Origin: Botryotinia globosa
Taxonomy: Eukaryota > Ascomycota > Leotiomycetes > Helotiales > Sclerotiniaceae
Reading direction: 5' to 3'
Length of the DNA: 64,000 nucleotides
Assembly (NCBI GenBank): GCA_014898425.1
Contig: RCSZ01000001.1
Coordinates: 3,348,001 to 3,412,000, forward strand
Part shown: piece by piece, positions 46,106 through 57,117 of the stretch
Layout of the letters: the number at the start of each line of letters is the position of its first letter
How positions within the stretch are numbered: position 1 is the first letter of the stretch
Made by a program: the position numbers and the translations under genes
Notes under the pieces: generated by a model
Told to the model about the DNA's origin: nothing
What the model saw: the letters and a program-made list of their open reading frames with translations, nothing else
Databases searched by the model: none

Positions 46106-47039
46106 CTTGACTTTGTTCTCCTATTCGCAACGCTGATTGACTTTTCTTGTGATAGACAACGGACACAATTGAAGTGAATTCCTCCTCGGTCGATTGACTT
46201 CTCCTGCAATTGATAGCAAGAAAGAAGTTATAAGGGTACAATGAATGAGATAGAACTGACAAGAAAGTGTAACCTCAATCAAGGGGTTCGAATTGAATAT
46301 ATACATACCACTTAACATTTTTCCCCATGGGACTTTGATAGCTACAACATGACCTACTGCGCCGTACGATCTTTTACACCGTTCCCAAGGGTGTACTTCC
46401 ACACGGAAATGATTGAAGTAATAATTGCACCAATCCGCACTCGTCATTTTTAGTTATTTAGTTGTGGCGTTCCAATAGCGATACTCGCCTCGCATTAATT
46501 GATATTAATGCTGGAGTATTCCTGGAGTAATCCCATAGCAATCCCAGCAATCCTGGAGTAATCCTGGAGAAATTGCCTGCACTTGTGGGGGGACTTTTTC
46601 CATATCCGTGGGGAAATTCCCCCAGATAAGAAACTCGCCGAACTTTATTGGGGTCATTGGGGTAAACCTCCGCTGGTGCGCGAGTAAGCACACATGGGGG
46701 TGCGACACATACTGGTACAGTATTTCCAACACTTCGTATTGATCTGGAGCTTCCAATATGCGGGGAAGTACAAAAGCAATATTTACAATGCGAACTATCT
46801 TTTGGTAAAAGCAGGGGACCAAATCCGCTTGGATTCTTCACGTGGGACTGGAAGACTATCGTTAATCACCAACAAATCATGCATATTGGTACTCTTCGTA
46901 ACAAGAACTAATCCGTATTTCTCTTCTAACCATACAATAATAATCTATCTCTTCCTCAACAACGCCAAGTGCTCCAATTTTTCCGTCCGTCTATCCTTTG
47001 TTCGACATAGTCTGAGATGTCCATGTCTCACATGGAATT
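46106..47039. other. Intergenic promoter region of the sugar porter
   Basis: About 0.9 kb between the porter start and the 3' end of the nucleotidyltransferase gene. Contains a weak direct repeat of CCTGGAGTAATCC near 46510-46570 and a cluster of CreA-like motifs (listed). Confidence 0.5.
46585..46625. promoter_or_regulatory. Cluster of three CreA-like sites
   Basis: GTGGGG at 46585-46590 and 46608-46613 and CCCCAG at 46620-46625 all fit SYGGRG on one strand or the other, within 41 bases and about 500 bases upstream of the sugar-porter ATG. Paired sites are typical of functional CreA repression targets. Inference from motifs only. Confidence 0.4.
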
Positions 47040-50000
47040 TTAGACGTTTCCAGCCGCAACTACTCGCTTTTCCCATCCGTGAATAGTATCCAGTAGAATC
47101 TGCAACTCGTATTTGGAATCGTTGGGAGAATTTGGAATCGGATCTAACAGACCATCTTTCGATTGGTATTTGGTTCCGAGAGATTTGATGATACCCCATG
47201 CACGTCTGAACTCATCTCGAATTGATACAATTCCATTATGGGTCACAGTACGTGCAATGTTATGCTCAATCTCGAATGGATCCTCTATTGCTAAGAGATA
47301 CCGATGGCGAACCTCCTTAGTTTCTTCCATAGTCTTAGGAGGCTGTTTGCCTTCTGACGCGGCGGATGAACTATTAGTATTCTGCTTCGTAACGTTTGGA
47401 GTCGTGGGAGTCGAAAATGCTGGTGTTGAAGGGGTAGGGGGAGCTGCGATTTGCGTGGTTTCGACGACCGTTCTTGCACCAACCCATCCTTTCTCGTGCT
47501 TGCTAAGGATACCATGATTTGATCGTAAACTCAAAACTTCACGACCCCATTCGAATCCTCTTCCTTGAACCGTTGTCATCTGTTGACTCTGTGCGAAGTA
47601 TTCAAAAAATCCCCGAAGTAACATACCAACAGTGTCATGATTATGTGTTAGCATCTTACGCTCTGCCAAAGATCTAATCTCTGCTTCGCTTCTCCAAAAT
47701 CTCACATCATGACCATCACAAGTAGTTTGGGCTTCTTTCTCGGCGGGAGAAAGATGTGCAGGTGGCTCTTTGTTCATGTGCTGAAGATTTGGGAGCACTG
47801 GAGGTTGGGCAATATTCATTAGGTAGTGTAAAACCATTAGTACATAGCCGTAACTTCCAAGCGTACCACGATATGGAGTATTGATTCCTCGCATCTTAGC
47901 CCAATGCTTCACAAATAATACTATAATCTTGACTCTTGGGTCACAGATAGAGTACAATCGGAGAAGTAGTGTGTTATGCAAAGCTAAATGATTTGAAAAA
48001 TTGATATCACATTGGATTCCAACTTTGTCTTTGGGAAATTCAAGATGATCCTTGTATCGGTCTCGAGGTTTGTTGGGTGATATTTGAGTTGGATCAGGGA
48101 GAGTACGAACGATCGCTACCAACTCTGCTTGTGAAGAATCAACAGAAAATTGTCTAGAAGCTAGATCACGCAAAACGGGAATGTATCTTTCAATGTGAGG
48201 TTTTGCTTCCTCATCGTAGAAATTGGCTTCAAGAGCATGCTCATAGTCTTTCGCCAGTTGCAAAATTTGATGTCGGCGAGCTACATCTTTCAAGGTCACT
48301 ATTCCCTCCATACTTTGCAAGGTATCGCGAATTTGAACATCATGGATGCCATCAACATAGTGTTTAACAAATTGGCCGATAACTTCTTCTTCCGTCAAGT
48401 TACGTGGGCGGATGAGGTTTGGGGGTAACCCTTTGCCTTCAAGATCTTCCTTGAGTTTCTCGACTCTCGCGAGGTATTGCTTTGGACTCTCAAACATTAA
48501 TTGGTCGAGATATGCGAAACGCAAAGAATGGATCCTCTTCAATCGTTCTGTGGCGGTATGCAATTGTCTATTGTAGATATCAGACTCGGTGAGGGGCCCT
48601 GTTTTATTTCGTAAAACTTTCCAGGACTCGAAAACAGCAAGAGCATCCGACTCTTGTTTATCAGTTGCTTCCAATAAAATCCGCTTATCCCATGCCATTG
48701 CTAGTCTTTCCCCTTCGGTTTGTGTGCATATTCCATTCAGGGATCGCTGTACAAAGGGTACAGCAGGATCAAACAATGGAGAGATGGAAGGAGAATCGGA
48801 TAACCGCTTTGATAGGTCCTCAGAATGCAATCCAAGAATAAAGGCGCGACAAACTTCATTGAGAATCTTTGCTTCCTTCATATTAAGCTCAGTCGAATTC
48901 ACAGATAAATCGCGCCCGCCATGTTTTCTTAACGCACGCTTCGCACAAATATGGTAATCAATAAGATTCTGGTGTTCTTTTTGCATCAAGCTGATACCCT
49001 TCTTATCGGTTTGTTGTGCTTCCCCTTTGCTACTTGGTTGGCTTGTGTTGCTGGTAGTTTTGGTCAGTGGCTTAGCTTTCGAATGAGTCTCTGCTGGTGT
49101 TGGCTCAGGAGATTTTGTCGTATGACTGTCTAAGTGCTTGTCGTCTGCATCATCATCTTGACCTTCGCCCAAACCGCCCTCCCATTTATCACGCTCCGCC
49201 AAAAGATCTGCCATCAGCTTTGGGAGTGGTTTCTCGCAAAGCTTGATAATAGGAACCCTTGTTTTAGTGAGTAATCGTGCGCCGTATCCCAGGCTGAGCA
49301 ATCGCTTTTCCAATAGCCGTGGTATTTGAGACTCCGAAGACTCTGCAGATGGATTTGAGAATGGTGTTAAAATTGCAAGATCCATATCAGATCCTTTAGT
49401 TGCAAAGCCCGAACTTAAACTTCCGTAGCATTTTAATTGAACAGTCGAAGAATCAAACTCTTTGTTGCCACTGTTTTCTCGTTCATGTTCAGTAATCGCT
49501 ACTTTACAGATTTCTTCTATATGAGCTCGAAATTGCTCTTTCTTGTTTGCCTCATCGACATCAATCGCTATTTTTGGAACACACTCTTCAGCCAATTTTT
49601 CCAAGAATGCACCCTGTCCCATCATTTCATCAGTACTTGCTCCAAAATTTCTGCGTCCTTGTCCACCGGAATTCGAAGGACCTGGGTGATACAATTGTCG
49701 ATTTTGTGCTTGAGGTCTTTGGGAGAAAGAGTTTGACCCGGGGCTTGTTTGATTCATGTTCTGCCAAGAATGCTGTTGGCGTTGCTGAGGGTACACAGGA
49801 CTTTGAAATGGAAGATTGGAACCCGCTTGATTCGAAAAACCACCTGACCTAGGAGAGTTATGATATGCCGTTTGAGGGGTATATGGAGACCTGGTCTGTT
49901 GATGAGGTAATTGTGAAGAGAATTGTCCTTGTTGGTAAGTTTGTTGTAGTCTTTGGTTGTTCCTTTGATTGTTGTTGTGATATTGCGGTGTAGATGGTGT

Positions 50001-50441
50001 TGAATGTTGCTGTCCTGAATGGGGTGTGTAGTTTCGGGGTGATGGGCCTGTTTGCTGATGATGCTGCTGTTGTCCAGAGTTGACTGGAATTGAAAGTTGG
50101 GCATTCATTTGTCGTCTTTGTGCTTGGTTCATTCTCTTCTTTCCAGGTTGAGGAGATAATGGAGCAGCGTTGTTGGGGATATGCTGTGATAGTCCAGTAG
50201 CTTTGGAGGCCACATTGGAAAGGTATTCCTGTTGCTCTGATGGGCTGGCTGTGAGCATGTGTGGTGGCAGTTTAGCACCAGCGACACTAGTAGCAGGAAG
50301 AGGATGCATATTGACGTTTTCATTATTCGTGATAACATTGGCATTATTAAGAATGAGACCTCGAAGACGATCTTCTAGTCCATTATCACCAAAGCCTCCT
50401 CTCGGCAGGGGCGCACCTTGATCCTTCCCTACTGGAAGCAT
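47040..50441 (-). CDS. Cid1-type nucleotidyltransferase (PAP/25A-associated family)
   Basis: A single exon of 1133 residues. Residues 1-~270 are Gln/Asn/Pro-rich and low in complexity. The catalytic motif GSLSSGF...GSDMDLAIL (~342-357) supplies the first two Asp of a beta-type nucleotidyltransferase; the third Asp is in IQCDINFSN (~811). The PAP-associated part follows: KHWAKMRGINTPYRGTLGSYGYVLMVLHYLMN (~840-870) and RGFFEYFA, then a charged tail. This is the family of cytoplasmic and non-canonical poly(A) or poly(U) polymerases that tail RNA. The ~460 residues between the second and third Asp are far more than the ~60 in Cid1; they include an acidic linker and a ~300-residue helical region. 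The poly(A) versus poly(U) choice cannot be read. Confidence 0.85.
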   Translation of the reverse strand: MLPVGKDQGAPLPRGGFGDNGLEDRLRGLILNNANVITNNENVNMHPLPATSVAGAKLPPHMLTASPSEQQEYLSNVASKATGLSQHIPNNAAPLSPQPGKKRMNQAQRRQMNAQLSIPVNSGQQQHHQQTGPSPRNYTPHSGQQHSTPSTPQYHNNNQRNNQRLQQTYQQGQFSSQLPHQQTRSPYTPQTAYHNSPRSGGFSNQAGSNLPFQSPVYPQQRQQHSWQNMNQTSPGSNSFSQRPQAQNRQLYHPGPSNSGGQGRRNFGASTDEMMGQGAFLEKLAEECVPKIAIDVDEANKKEQFRAHIEEICKVAITEHERENSGNKEFDSSTVQLKCYGSLSSGFATKGSDMDLAILTPFSNPSAESSESQIPRLLEKRLLSLGYGARLLTKTRVPIIKLCEKPLPKLMADLLAERDKWEGGLGEGQDDDADDKHLDSHTTKSPEPTPAETHSKAKPLTKTTSNTSQPSSKGEAQQTDKKGISLMQKEHQNLIDYHICAKRALRKHGGRDLSVNSTELNMKEAKILNEVCRAFILGLHSEDLSKRLSDSPSISPLFDPAVPFVQRSLNGICTQTEGERLAMAWDKRILLEATDKQESDALAVFESWKVLRNKTGPLTESDIYNRQLHTATERLKRIHSLRFAYLDQLMFESPKQYLARVEKLKEDLEGKGLPPNLIRPRNLTEEEVIGQFVKHYVDGIHDVQIRDTLQSMEGIVTLKDVARRHQILQLAKDYEHALEANFYDEEAKPHIERYIPVLRDLASRQFSVDSSQAELVAIVRTLPDPTQISPNKPRDRYKDHLEFPKDKVGIQCDINFSNHLALHNTLLLRLYSICDPRVKIIVLFVKHWAKMRGINTPYRGTLGSYGYVLMVLHYLMNIAQPPVLPNLQHMNKEPPAHLSPAEKEAQTTCDGHDVRFWRSEAEIRSLAERKMLTHNHDTVGMLLRGFFEYFAQSQQMTTVQGRGFEWGREVLSLRSNHGILSKHEKGWVGARTVVETTQIAAPPTPSTPAFSTPTTPNVTKQNTNSSSAASEGKQPPKTMEETKEVRHRYLLAIEDPFEIEHNIARTVTHNGIVSIRDEFRRAWGIIKSLGTKYQSKDGLLDPIPNSPNDSKYELQILLDTIHGWEKRVVAAGNV

Positions 50442-50756
50442 CCTTGTAAATATGTGATGACCAGTTGGTTTGGAGTTTTCCAGTACAAAATAACAATTTG
50501 ATGTAGAAGATTGAGATATTGAATAATGCCTCTTGGTATATTTCTAGATGGTACTACAACCTCGGAAGTAGATGTATTTTGTATTCTGGAAGTGAATTGA
50601 GTTAATGAAGACTAATCATGTGATAATTTCTTGAAGCCTGACACTCAATATCTCAGATGATTTTTTTGAATTGAATGTGAAGAAAAGGTTGAATTGAATT
50701 GCCTTGATGGAAATGCTTAATCATGAGATACTTTTGTATGGTGAAATCTGATGGAA

Positions 50757-50787
50757 TATGTTGTTGTTGTTGTTGTTGTTGTTGTCC
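50757..50787 (+). repeat. (TTG)n microsatellite
   Basis: About nine TTG units followed by CCTCGTCGTCG. Produces a poly-Val frame that is not a gene. Confidence 0.85.
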
Positions 50788-51442
50788 TCGTCGTCGAACA
50801 GTTTCCAAATGTCGTCGTTTGGATGATTGGAGGTCTAGAATATTCTCTTTTCCTTCTCTTTGGAGAGAATAGAGTTATTGAGATACCCCTCTCTCTCTCC
50901 AGATCAAATAGTGATTATCAAGAGGAGGTATATGAGTTGTTGTCGATGGTAGATGTGAGATGTAGGATGTGAATGGAAATAGAGATTTGAATAACCTTAC
51001 TCAAAGCATTTTGCCTACTGTATGAGCAAAGTGTATGTTTCCCTCTTCGAAGTCTTCCGAGTGAATGTGATGCAAACAATTCATATCAGACCAGCACAAG
51101 AAGCTTTGGCTTTTGACTTTTGGCGCTTGATACTACCTAGGTACGCTTGATACTACGGTCACCCTAGTAAAATGTAGCAATATGACACTAGTATCTACAA
51201 CTGAGCAGGGATTGGCGATTCGGGAGCCACCATACGGCTTTCGGACTAGTGGTTTGTTGAATTGCTTGTCATTGTAAGAGAACTGAATTGTATCTTGGAT
51301 GGTAGAAGCATATCAGAAAGTCAACCAAGTTGCTAAGTTGATCCACAAAGCAAATTTAAATTCAACAAAGAACAATCAACTGCCACTTTGGAGGATTAAA
51401 TTTCATTTCATCTACACCTACTTAGATATACATTTCGACAAG

Positions 51443-51478
51443 AGATCAATAGCAAGATCAATAGCAAGATCAATAGCG
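51443..51478 (+). repeat. 12-base unit in three tandem copies
   Basis: Three copies of AGATCAATAGCA, the last changed by one base, in the probable 5' leader of the TFIIF alpha gene. Confidence 0.8.
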
Positions 51479-51710
51479 CATGTACACAACTTCAAGATTA
51501 AAGATATCGCTTCTTTTCAGCTTTTGCGACCGAACATAATTGAAGACTCCGTCCCAAGGCAACAACAACAGCTCTCAACTTCATTCTCAGAAGGAAGGAA
51601 CTCATTGAGTCTGTTCAGTCCAGAAGATCTCTCTATCGGTTGTCCAGTCTACTGTATCGGTCGAAGCCCCATTATCAAGAATCTAGTCACTTTCCGAATA
51701 ATCATCCAAG

Positions 51711-53997
51711 ATGTCTGCCTCCCCATCTGGCATGTCGAATGGTCGAACTCCTACCCCAACTCCCAACAGCGGCGGCGCACCACCATTTACACGTAAAGTC
51801 AAGGCTGCTGATCCTTTGAGACCGCGAAAGAAACCTATCCGCAGACCCAATCCATCTTCCATACCTGCCGGCGCGAACTTGAACGGCTTGACACCAGCCA
51901 GACCGAATGGGCCTACATCCTTAAACAACGTTTCTGGTCCACGCGCACCTGGTCCGAGAGGTCCAGTTCCTATCAATGGCAATGTTGCGCCTAGACAAAC
52001 ATACGGTGGTTGGACTCATCCTCCCAAGGGAGAAGTCACGGATTATCCCCTCTTCACTACCAGGCGGGCTTTGCGTGATGGAATCCGATATCACGCAATG
52101 AGATTCTCTGGAAAGAAAGAGGTTGACCCAACAGATCAAGACGAGTTCACGCGACCAATTTCTCTTCATCGCAGAGACCCTCGGCAACCACCTCCGGGCA
52201 AAGCATTCAAGGATGAAGATGTAGTTATGGAGGATGCAGTCGACTCCAAGGAGAGAGAAAGACAAGAAATATTGAAGGCCGAGAAGGAGGCGCAAAAGGC
52301 TGCAGATCGTGCGCAAATAGCTCCTACTGGCAATAACGCCAATGCAGCAGCTGCTAAGAAAGCTCAAGCTTTCCGAAATGAAAAGACAACTCAAGTACAT
52401 CGCTTAGATAAGACAGCAGAGCAAAAGAAAGAGTCTGATCTTAGATATGAGGAAGCTTTACCTTGGCACCTGGAAGATGCTGACAACAAGAACACTTGGG
52501 TTGGTAATTATGAGAGTGCTTTGTCAGAAGTCAATGTTATGTTCTTCGCGGAGGGAAGTGCTTTCAAGATGATTCCAGTTGAGAAGTGGTACAAGTTCAC
52601 CTCGAAAAATAAATTCAACACTCTCACAATCGACGAAGCAGAAGCGTTGTTGAGTAAGAAGACTAAAGAATCTAGATGGGCTATGAAAACCCAAGAGAGA
52701 AACGAAGCTCAACGTGCAACTCAGGAAAACATCAGAGGAATGAATAAGTTGTACACTGTCAAGACAGAGAGTGCAAGTTTCAAGGGATCAAGCAGAAATG
52801 AAACAAGAGATATTGATGAGCTTGATTTTGATGCTGATGATTTGTTTCAGGATGATGATGAGCTTGCCACAGTTGAGCCAGATAGGGATGAAGATACAAA
52901 GGATGCTCAGGAAAGAATCAAGCAGGATCAAAGAGGTGCCAACTTGTTTGGTGAAGCAGATGAAGAAACCGTTGAGAAAGATTTCATCAAAGAAGAACAA
53001 GAATTGGAGGCAAAGAAGAAATTGGGAAAGGGTGTCCGAAAGGCTTTAACCAAACGCGAAAAGAATTTCATCTATGATAGTGATTCTAGCAACCCATACG
53101 CTTCCTCGGATGTATGTATTTTGCAAAGGTCATTGATCTACCTACTAATATTTAATAGAGCGAAGATGATACCTCCGATGAGGAAAAGCAAAAGGAGATA
53201 GACAAGAAGAAAGATGAAGAGGCCAAAGCCAAATTAAAGGCTGAAGCAAAGCCTTCAGGTACTTCGTCAAAAGGCAACACCACACCTTCCGGTCGACCTA
53301 AGCACACTGATCCCTTGAAGAAATCCAAGAATCTTAAGAGAGCTGGATCCCCAAACCTTTCAGAGTCTAGTGGAAACGAATCTTCCAGAAAGAAGCATAA
53401 GAAGAAGCATGTCAGCTCATCGCAACCTACAGGTACATCTACTCCAACTCCTGGTCAACCTCAGAGAAAATCATCTATTGTCAAGATGGCGGTAAATCCA
53501 AACGAACTTTCAAGAATCAGTTCTTCTACACCCAACCCACAAAGTGCCACAAGCGACGGAGAAGCCACGGGTGGTGAAATGTCAGATGGAGCCGGTTCAA
53601 AGAAGAAGAAGATCACTCTTCGTATGGGAGGATCACCAACAACTTCAAGACCTGGTAGTCCAATCCCCGGTAAAGCGAGTGGTAGCCGCGCTGGTAGCCC
53701 TTCTCGAGGAGCTGGTAAGGATATCTTTTTGTGCTCATTGTTCCGTAGTTCTTCAGATAATAGACAATTACTAATAACATCATTACAGAAGCTACATCGC
53801 CCTCTGGTTCTGGTCCAATTACGCCCAAAGATATTGCTGGTCTGCCTTCAACAGGTGTCTCCATTAGTCAAATATTGGCACACTTCCGTGGAAGAGTTGG
53901 CGATGGTGAAGGACAGACCACTAAAAAGGAGTTTATGGAAATGATCAAGAAATATACTAAATACGGACCTGACAAACTTTTGCGACCAAAAGTTTAG
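51711..53997 (+). CDS. tfg1: Transcription initiation factor TFIIF alpha subunit (Tfg1/RAP74)
   Basis: Exons 51711-53111, 53159-53714 and 53789-53997 give 721 residues. The N-terminal TFIIF dimerisation region is split in the fungal way: YPLFTTRRALRDGIRYHAMRF (~110-130) and, after an Ala/Lys linker, LPWHLEDADNKNTWVGNYE and EKWYKFTSKNKFNTLTIDEAEALL (~245-310). A long acidic then basic, Ser-rich middle follows, and the last ~65 residues form the winged helix (TGVSISQILAHFRGRVGD..EFMEMIKKYTKYGPDKLLRPK). TFIIF alpha pairs with the beta subunit to load RNA polymerase II on promoters and binds the Fcp1 phosphatase through this C-terminal domain. Confidence 0.95.
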
Positions 53998-54648
53998 GAA
54001 GCATGGTATCGTGATTGCTTGAATCTTTGTGTAGAAAGGGGTTTCGGTGTTGAGATCCAATCGTGGAGGGAACTTAATGGTGGAAAGTGAGTGAGAATGT
54101 GAGATGGGAGATGATATAATACCTTACGAAAAAGGGTGTTTGGTAATATGGATATGAGGGGAACATACATTGGCCGCTATGGTACATGCAACAATTTGTT
54201 ACAACGGCATTATGATGCCTTGGGATGCCATTCACAGTTTGTCTACAATACCTACCTCCATAGAATAGGGAAAGAAATGAAGATATACAGAAATATATGT
54301 TTGCCATGCTTGTACCGTGCCCCTTCGTAGGAGAGATAACAGGCCGAAATTGACCACTGGCAAAGCCCTTCCTCCAATAATCTAATTGTTCCATTCCAAT
54401 TCAGACGATTAAATGTTCAAATACTTTTACAATTGAAGATTATTCAAGGATTTATTCAACGCTCTTAATTTCTGAAATTTTATTATTGGTTGATTTGTTA
54501 TAGAATTTATTAGGGAGATCAAATTTGGCCTCCTTTCTCCCAAGTACAGCGTCTCGAGAGTGTGCATTATCATTATCTGAATTCCATCGAACGTCGCTTT
54601 CCCGGGGTATACCTACGTAACTGGCAATTTGTAATATGTAACATAGGT
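53998..54648. other. Intergenic stretch between convergent genes
   Basis: 650 AT-rich bases between the 3' ends of TFIIF alpha and Cwc26. Short frames only. Confidence 0.5.
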
Positions 54649-55599
54649 TTAGGTGTCCATCTGCCATTGGAAATCCAGATCCTTATTCCTCGCCCTCCTA
54701 TTCTCCCCTTTAAACCTCTCTGCCTCCCATCCATTGCCCCTATCTACTCCATCCCATCGATGACCCGGCCGAATACCATATCTATTCGGCGCTGCCGAGC
54801 CTTTGTATAACGATTTTCCCGTCCTACTTTTTCCCTTCTTCTCTTTACTTAAAAACTGCATCGCGGGATCATTCCACCGCTCTACTTCCTTCAATTCCTC
54901 ATTCATCTCCACATCATCCACTCCCCTCGCCACCGTCATAAATTTCGCTTCATCTAACTCCTCTCTCCTTTTCGCCTTTGCTAATAATTGTACGTCTCCC
55001 TTTTGCGCCTCTTTTTCTTCCAATTCCTTGCGTGCTTTTTCATCCATTTCTTTTTTAGCTTCGGAACGTCGCATACTTATGTCGATTCGTCGACCCGTTG
55101 CATCTCGATAAACAGTTTCTTCTTTTCCTTTACTCTTGCCCGAACCAGATTCGCGCGCCCATTGCGCGGCTTCAACTCGCTTTTTCTTCTCAGCTTGCGC
55201 GGCTGCCTCATCGCGAGTTTGAAGCCCGCCGCGGGTTTCTTCAATCGTAGGTTCTTCGTCGGCGTGCAAAGCGGCAGAGTTCTCGGCGGCGGCTTGCTGG
55301 ATTATCCGGTCTGCTTCGGCGGTGTCTTCATTTTGTGGCTGGAGGGCAGGTACGCCGACGGTTTTCCATGATGATTTTTTGGATTTGCGAAATTCCGAGG
55401 TGCTGTGATTGGTGATCATGGGGGTATCATCGTCGGAGGCATGGTCTTGAGGATTGGACCAGCCGGGAGCATCGTCGTCGGCGATTATGAGACCGGTTTG
55501 CGCGGCAGCCTTGCGTTTGCGTTTTTTGTCTTTGGGGGTACTGGAAGAGGGGGTGGAGGCGGTGAGGTAATTTTTGGCGAGATAGGAGGAGAGTGACAT
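54649..55599 (-). CDS. cwc26: Pre-mRNA-splicing factor Cwc26/Bud13 (RES complex)
   Basis: A single exon of 316 residues. It begins MSLSSYLAKNYLT, the usual fungal Cwc26 start, followed by a basic KDKKRKRK patch. The C-terminal half is the Bud13 domain: ETVYRDATGRRIDISMRR (~180), a long charged helix, then NDPAMQFLSKEK and the Tyr-Lys-Gly segment SLYKGSAAPNRYGIRPGHRWDGVDRGNGWE (~265-295) with ARNKDLDFQWQMDT at the very end. Bud13 with Snu17 and Pml1 forms the RES complex, which stabilises the activated spliceosome and aids nuclear retention of unspliced RNA. Length and motif order agree with the family. Confidence 0.93.
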   Translation of the reverse strand: MSLSSYLAKNYLTASTPSSSTPKDKKRKRKAAAQTGLIIADDDAPGWSNPQDHASDDDTPMITNHSTSEFRKSKKSSWKTVGVPALQPQNEDTAEADRIIQQAAAENSAALHADEEPTIEETRGGLQTRDEAAAQAEKKKRVEAAQWARESGSGKSKGKEETVYRDATGRRIDISMRRSEAKKEMDEKARKELEEKEAQKGDVQLLAKAKRREELDEAKFMTVARGVDDVEMNEELKEVERWNDPAMQFLSKEKKGKSRTGKSLYKGSAAPNRYGIRPGHRWDGVDRGNGWEAERFKGENRRARNKDLDFQWQMDT

Positions 55600-57117
55600 G
55601 CTGGGTGGTGGTGATTGTGCTGTGAATCCTATGATAGGAAACTGATAATTCCGATAGCTTGAAAGGTGCTAGAGAGGTAGCGTTCAATGACGCGGGTGTA
55701 GAGACCACAATGCGGGATAATACCTCGGTCTGATCACGAGCTATACATGATTTCGACGTCCTAGTATGCTTATTTGTTCGGTTCCGATATTTTGTGAAGG
55801 TAAATAATAAAGCACTTCGTAAATTTGATGAAAGTTCGGACTTCAAATCCAGCCTGTGTACGTCAATGCGAGGCTGAGTATTAACTTTTAGCCTCATGCG
55901 ACGTCGCGGCAATTTCGCTTGACGTGCACGCTAAAACATTATAATGGGTCTAGCGCACAATAGCCTCGTCGAGTCATGAGGCGGCCAAAATGCAGATCTA
56001 ATACTTTGGTATGAGCAACTGCAAATTGGGAGCCACAAATTGGAAATGTCGTATCTATTCTTGGATTCCTCCAAGACCAGATACCTGGGTGGTGTGAGAG
56101 ATTGGATAATCAAAAGTATCCAATGATTAGCTCCTCATGACATCTGTACCACTGGTTCGTCAGAAGAGTCCAACTTTTTATGACTACACAGATGAACATT
56201 GCCCCTTTCGATGAACTCTAAGACCTATCTTGAAGGGCATAACCATGCGTCCAGGGACTTGCCAATGCTACTGCCGCTATTGTACGGAACGGTTCACCGG
56301 CATTGGGTTCTTAAGCAGCTTACAAGTCATTTTCAACACGGCAATAGGTATCAAGGACAGCCATTGTGCAATACAGTCCGTACACAAATCCGGGCCATTG
56401 AGCCTGAAATCTTTGACCTGAAACATCCAATCCATCCTAAGGGGACGTGTCAAACCCACTGCCAAATTTATGCCGTACGGTATAACTTCCAGGGGACTTT
56501 CCGAGTATGGCAATTCATTCCAAATAGGTATGAAGGTTGTGCTTTATTGTAGATCAGTTGATTACTAGTCCTGAAGTGCTCAAAACTCTCTTAATGTTCA
56601 CTTCCCCCATCCCCTTCCAGACCTTTTTCACCAGGTTATGTCCAATGGTATCAAGTGCTTTGATAGAATGCTATTTTGTGTTATCCACATTGGCCTTGTT
56701 TTTATCTCGACAGTAATCAGATCAAGTCTATGAGAGCAAAGTTGCTGGACGGCTTCTGGAATTTCGTCCGAAGGTACCCCATATTTTTATACAAAATATG
56801 GAGATGATGATTTTTCAAGTCGGGTACGGAACAGGGGGCTCCAGTATAGGAAAGACACTTTCATTTCGGAGAGTAGATCTACCTTTCTCATTCGAGATGA
56901 TCAACATGATAGCTTCAACGCTATGCCAAGATTCAAGGGGTGAGAACATTATGGTCGTCGTCTTTAAAAGATGTTCTCCTCTCCATCATTATTTTCCTTT
57001 CCAAGCCTGCTTTGCATTCTTTACCACTCTCTTTACGAAAGGTCCTTCAAGGCCTGTTACAATCTTTTTTTTTAAACACATTCGTTTTCATTTATTGTTA
57101 TTGTTATTCTATCAGTC
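55600..57117. other. Gene-free stretch upstream of the GPI protein
   Basis: 1.5 kb. Around 56199-56552 there are overlapping frames of 63-117 residues on both strands with no recognisable family, so neither is called. The last few hundred bases are T-rich (poly-T at 57065-57074) and should include the promoter and leader of the GPI-anchored protein. Confidence 0.5.

Larger units (their letters stand above)
50442..51710. other. Divergent intergenic region
   Basis: 1.27 kb between the nucleotidyltransferase and TFIIF alpha genes. Contains a TTG microsatellite and a 12-base triplicate (both listed). No gene. Confidence 0.5.

Noticed and set aside
55427..55912. 161-residue minus-strand frame rich in Arg and Ser
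   Set aside because: Covers the 5' leader and the start of the Cwc26 gene in another frame; composition is that of a shadow.
56199..56552. Overlapping frames on both strands, one with CQCYCRYC that recalls a zinc-binding GFA-type start
   Set aside because: The Cys motif is not followed by the rest of a GFA domain, and the opposite strand is just as open, so there is no basis to choose.
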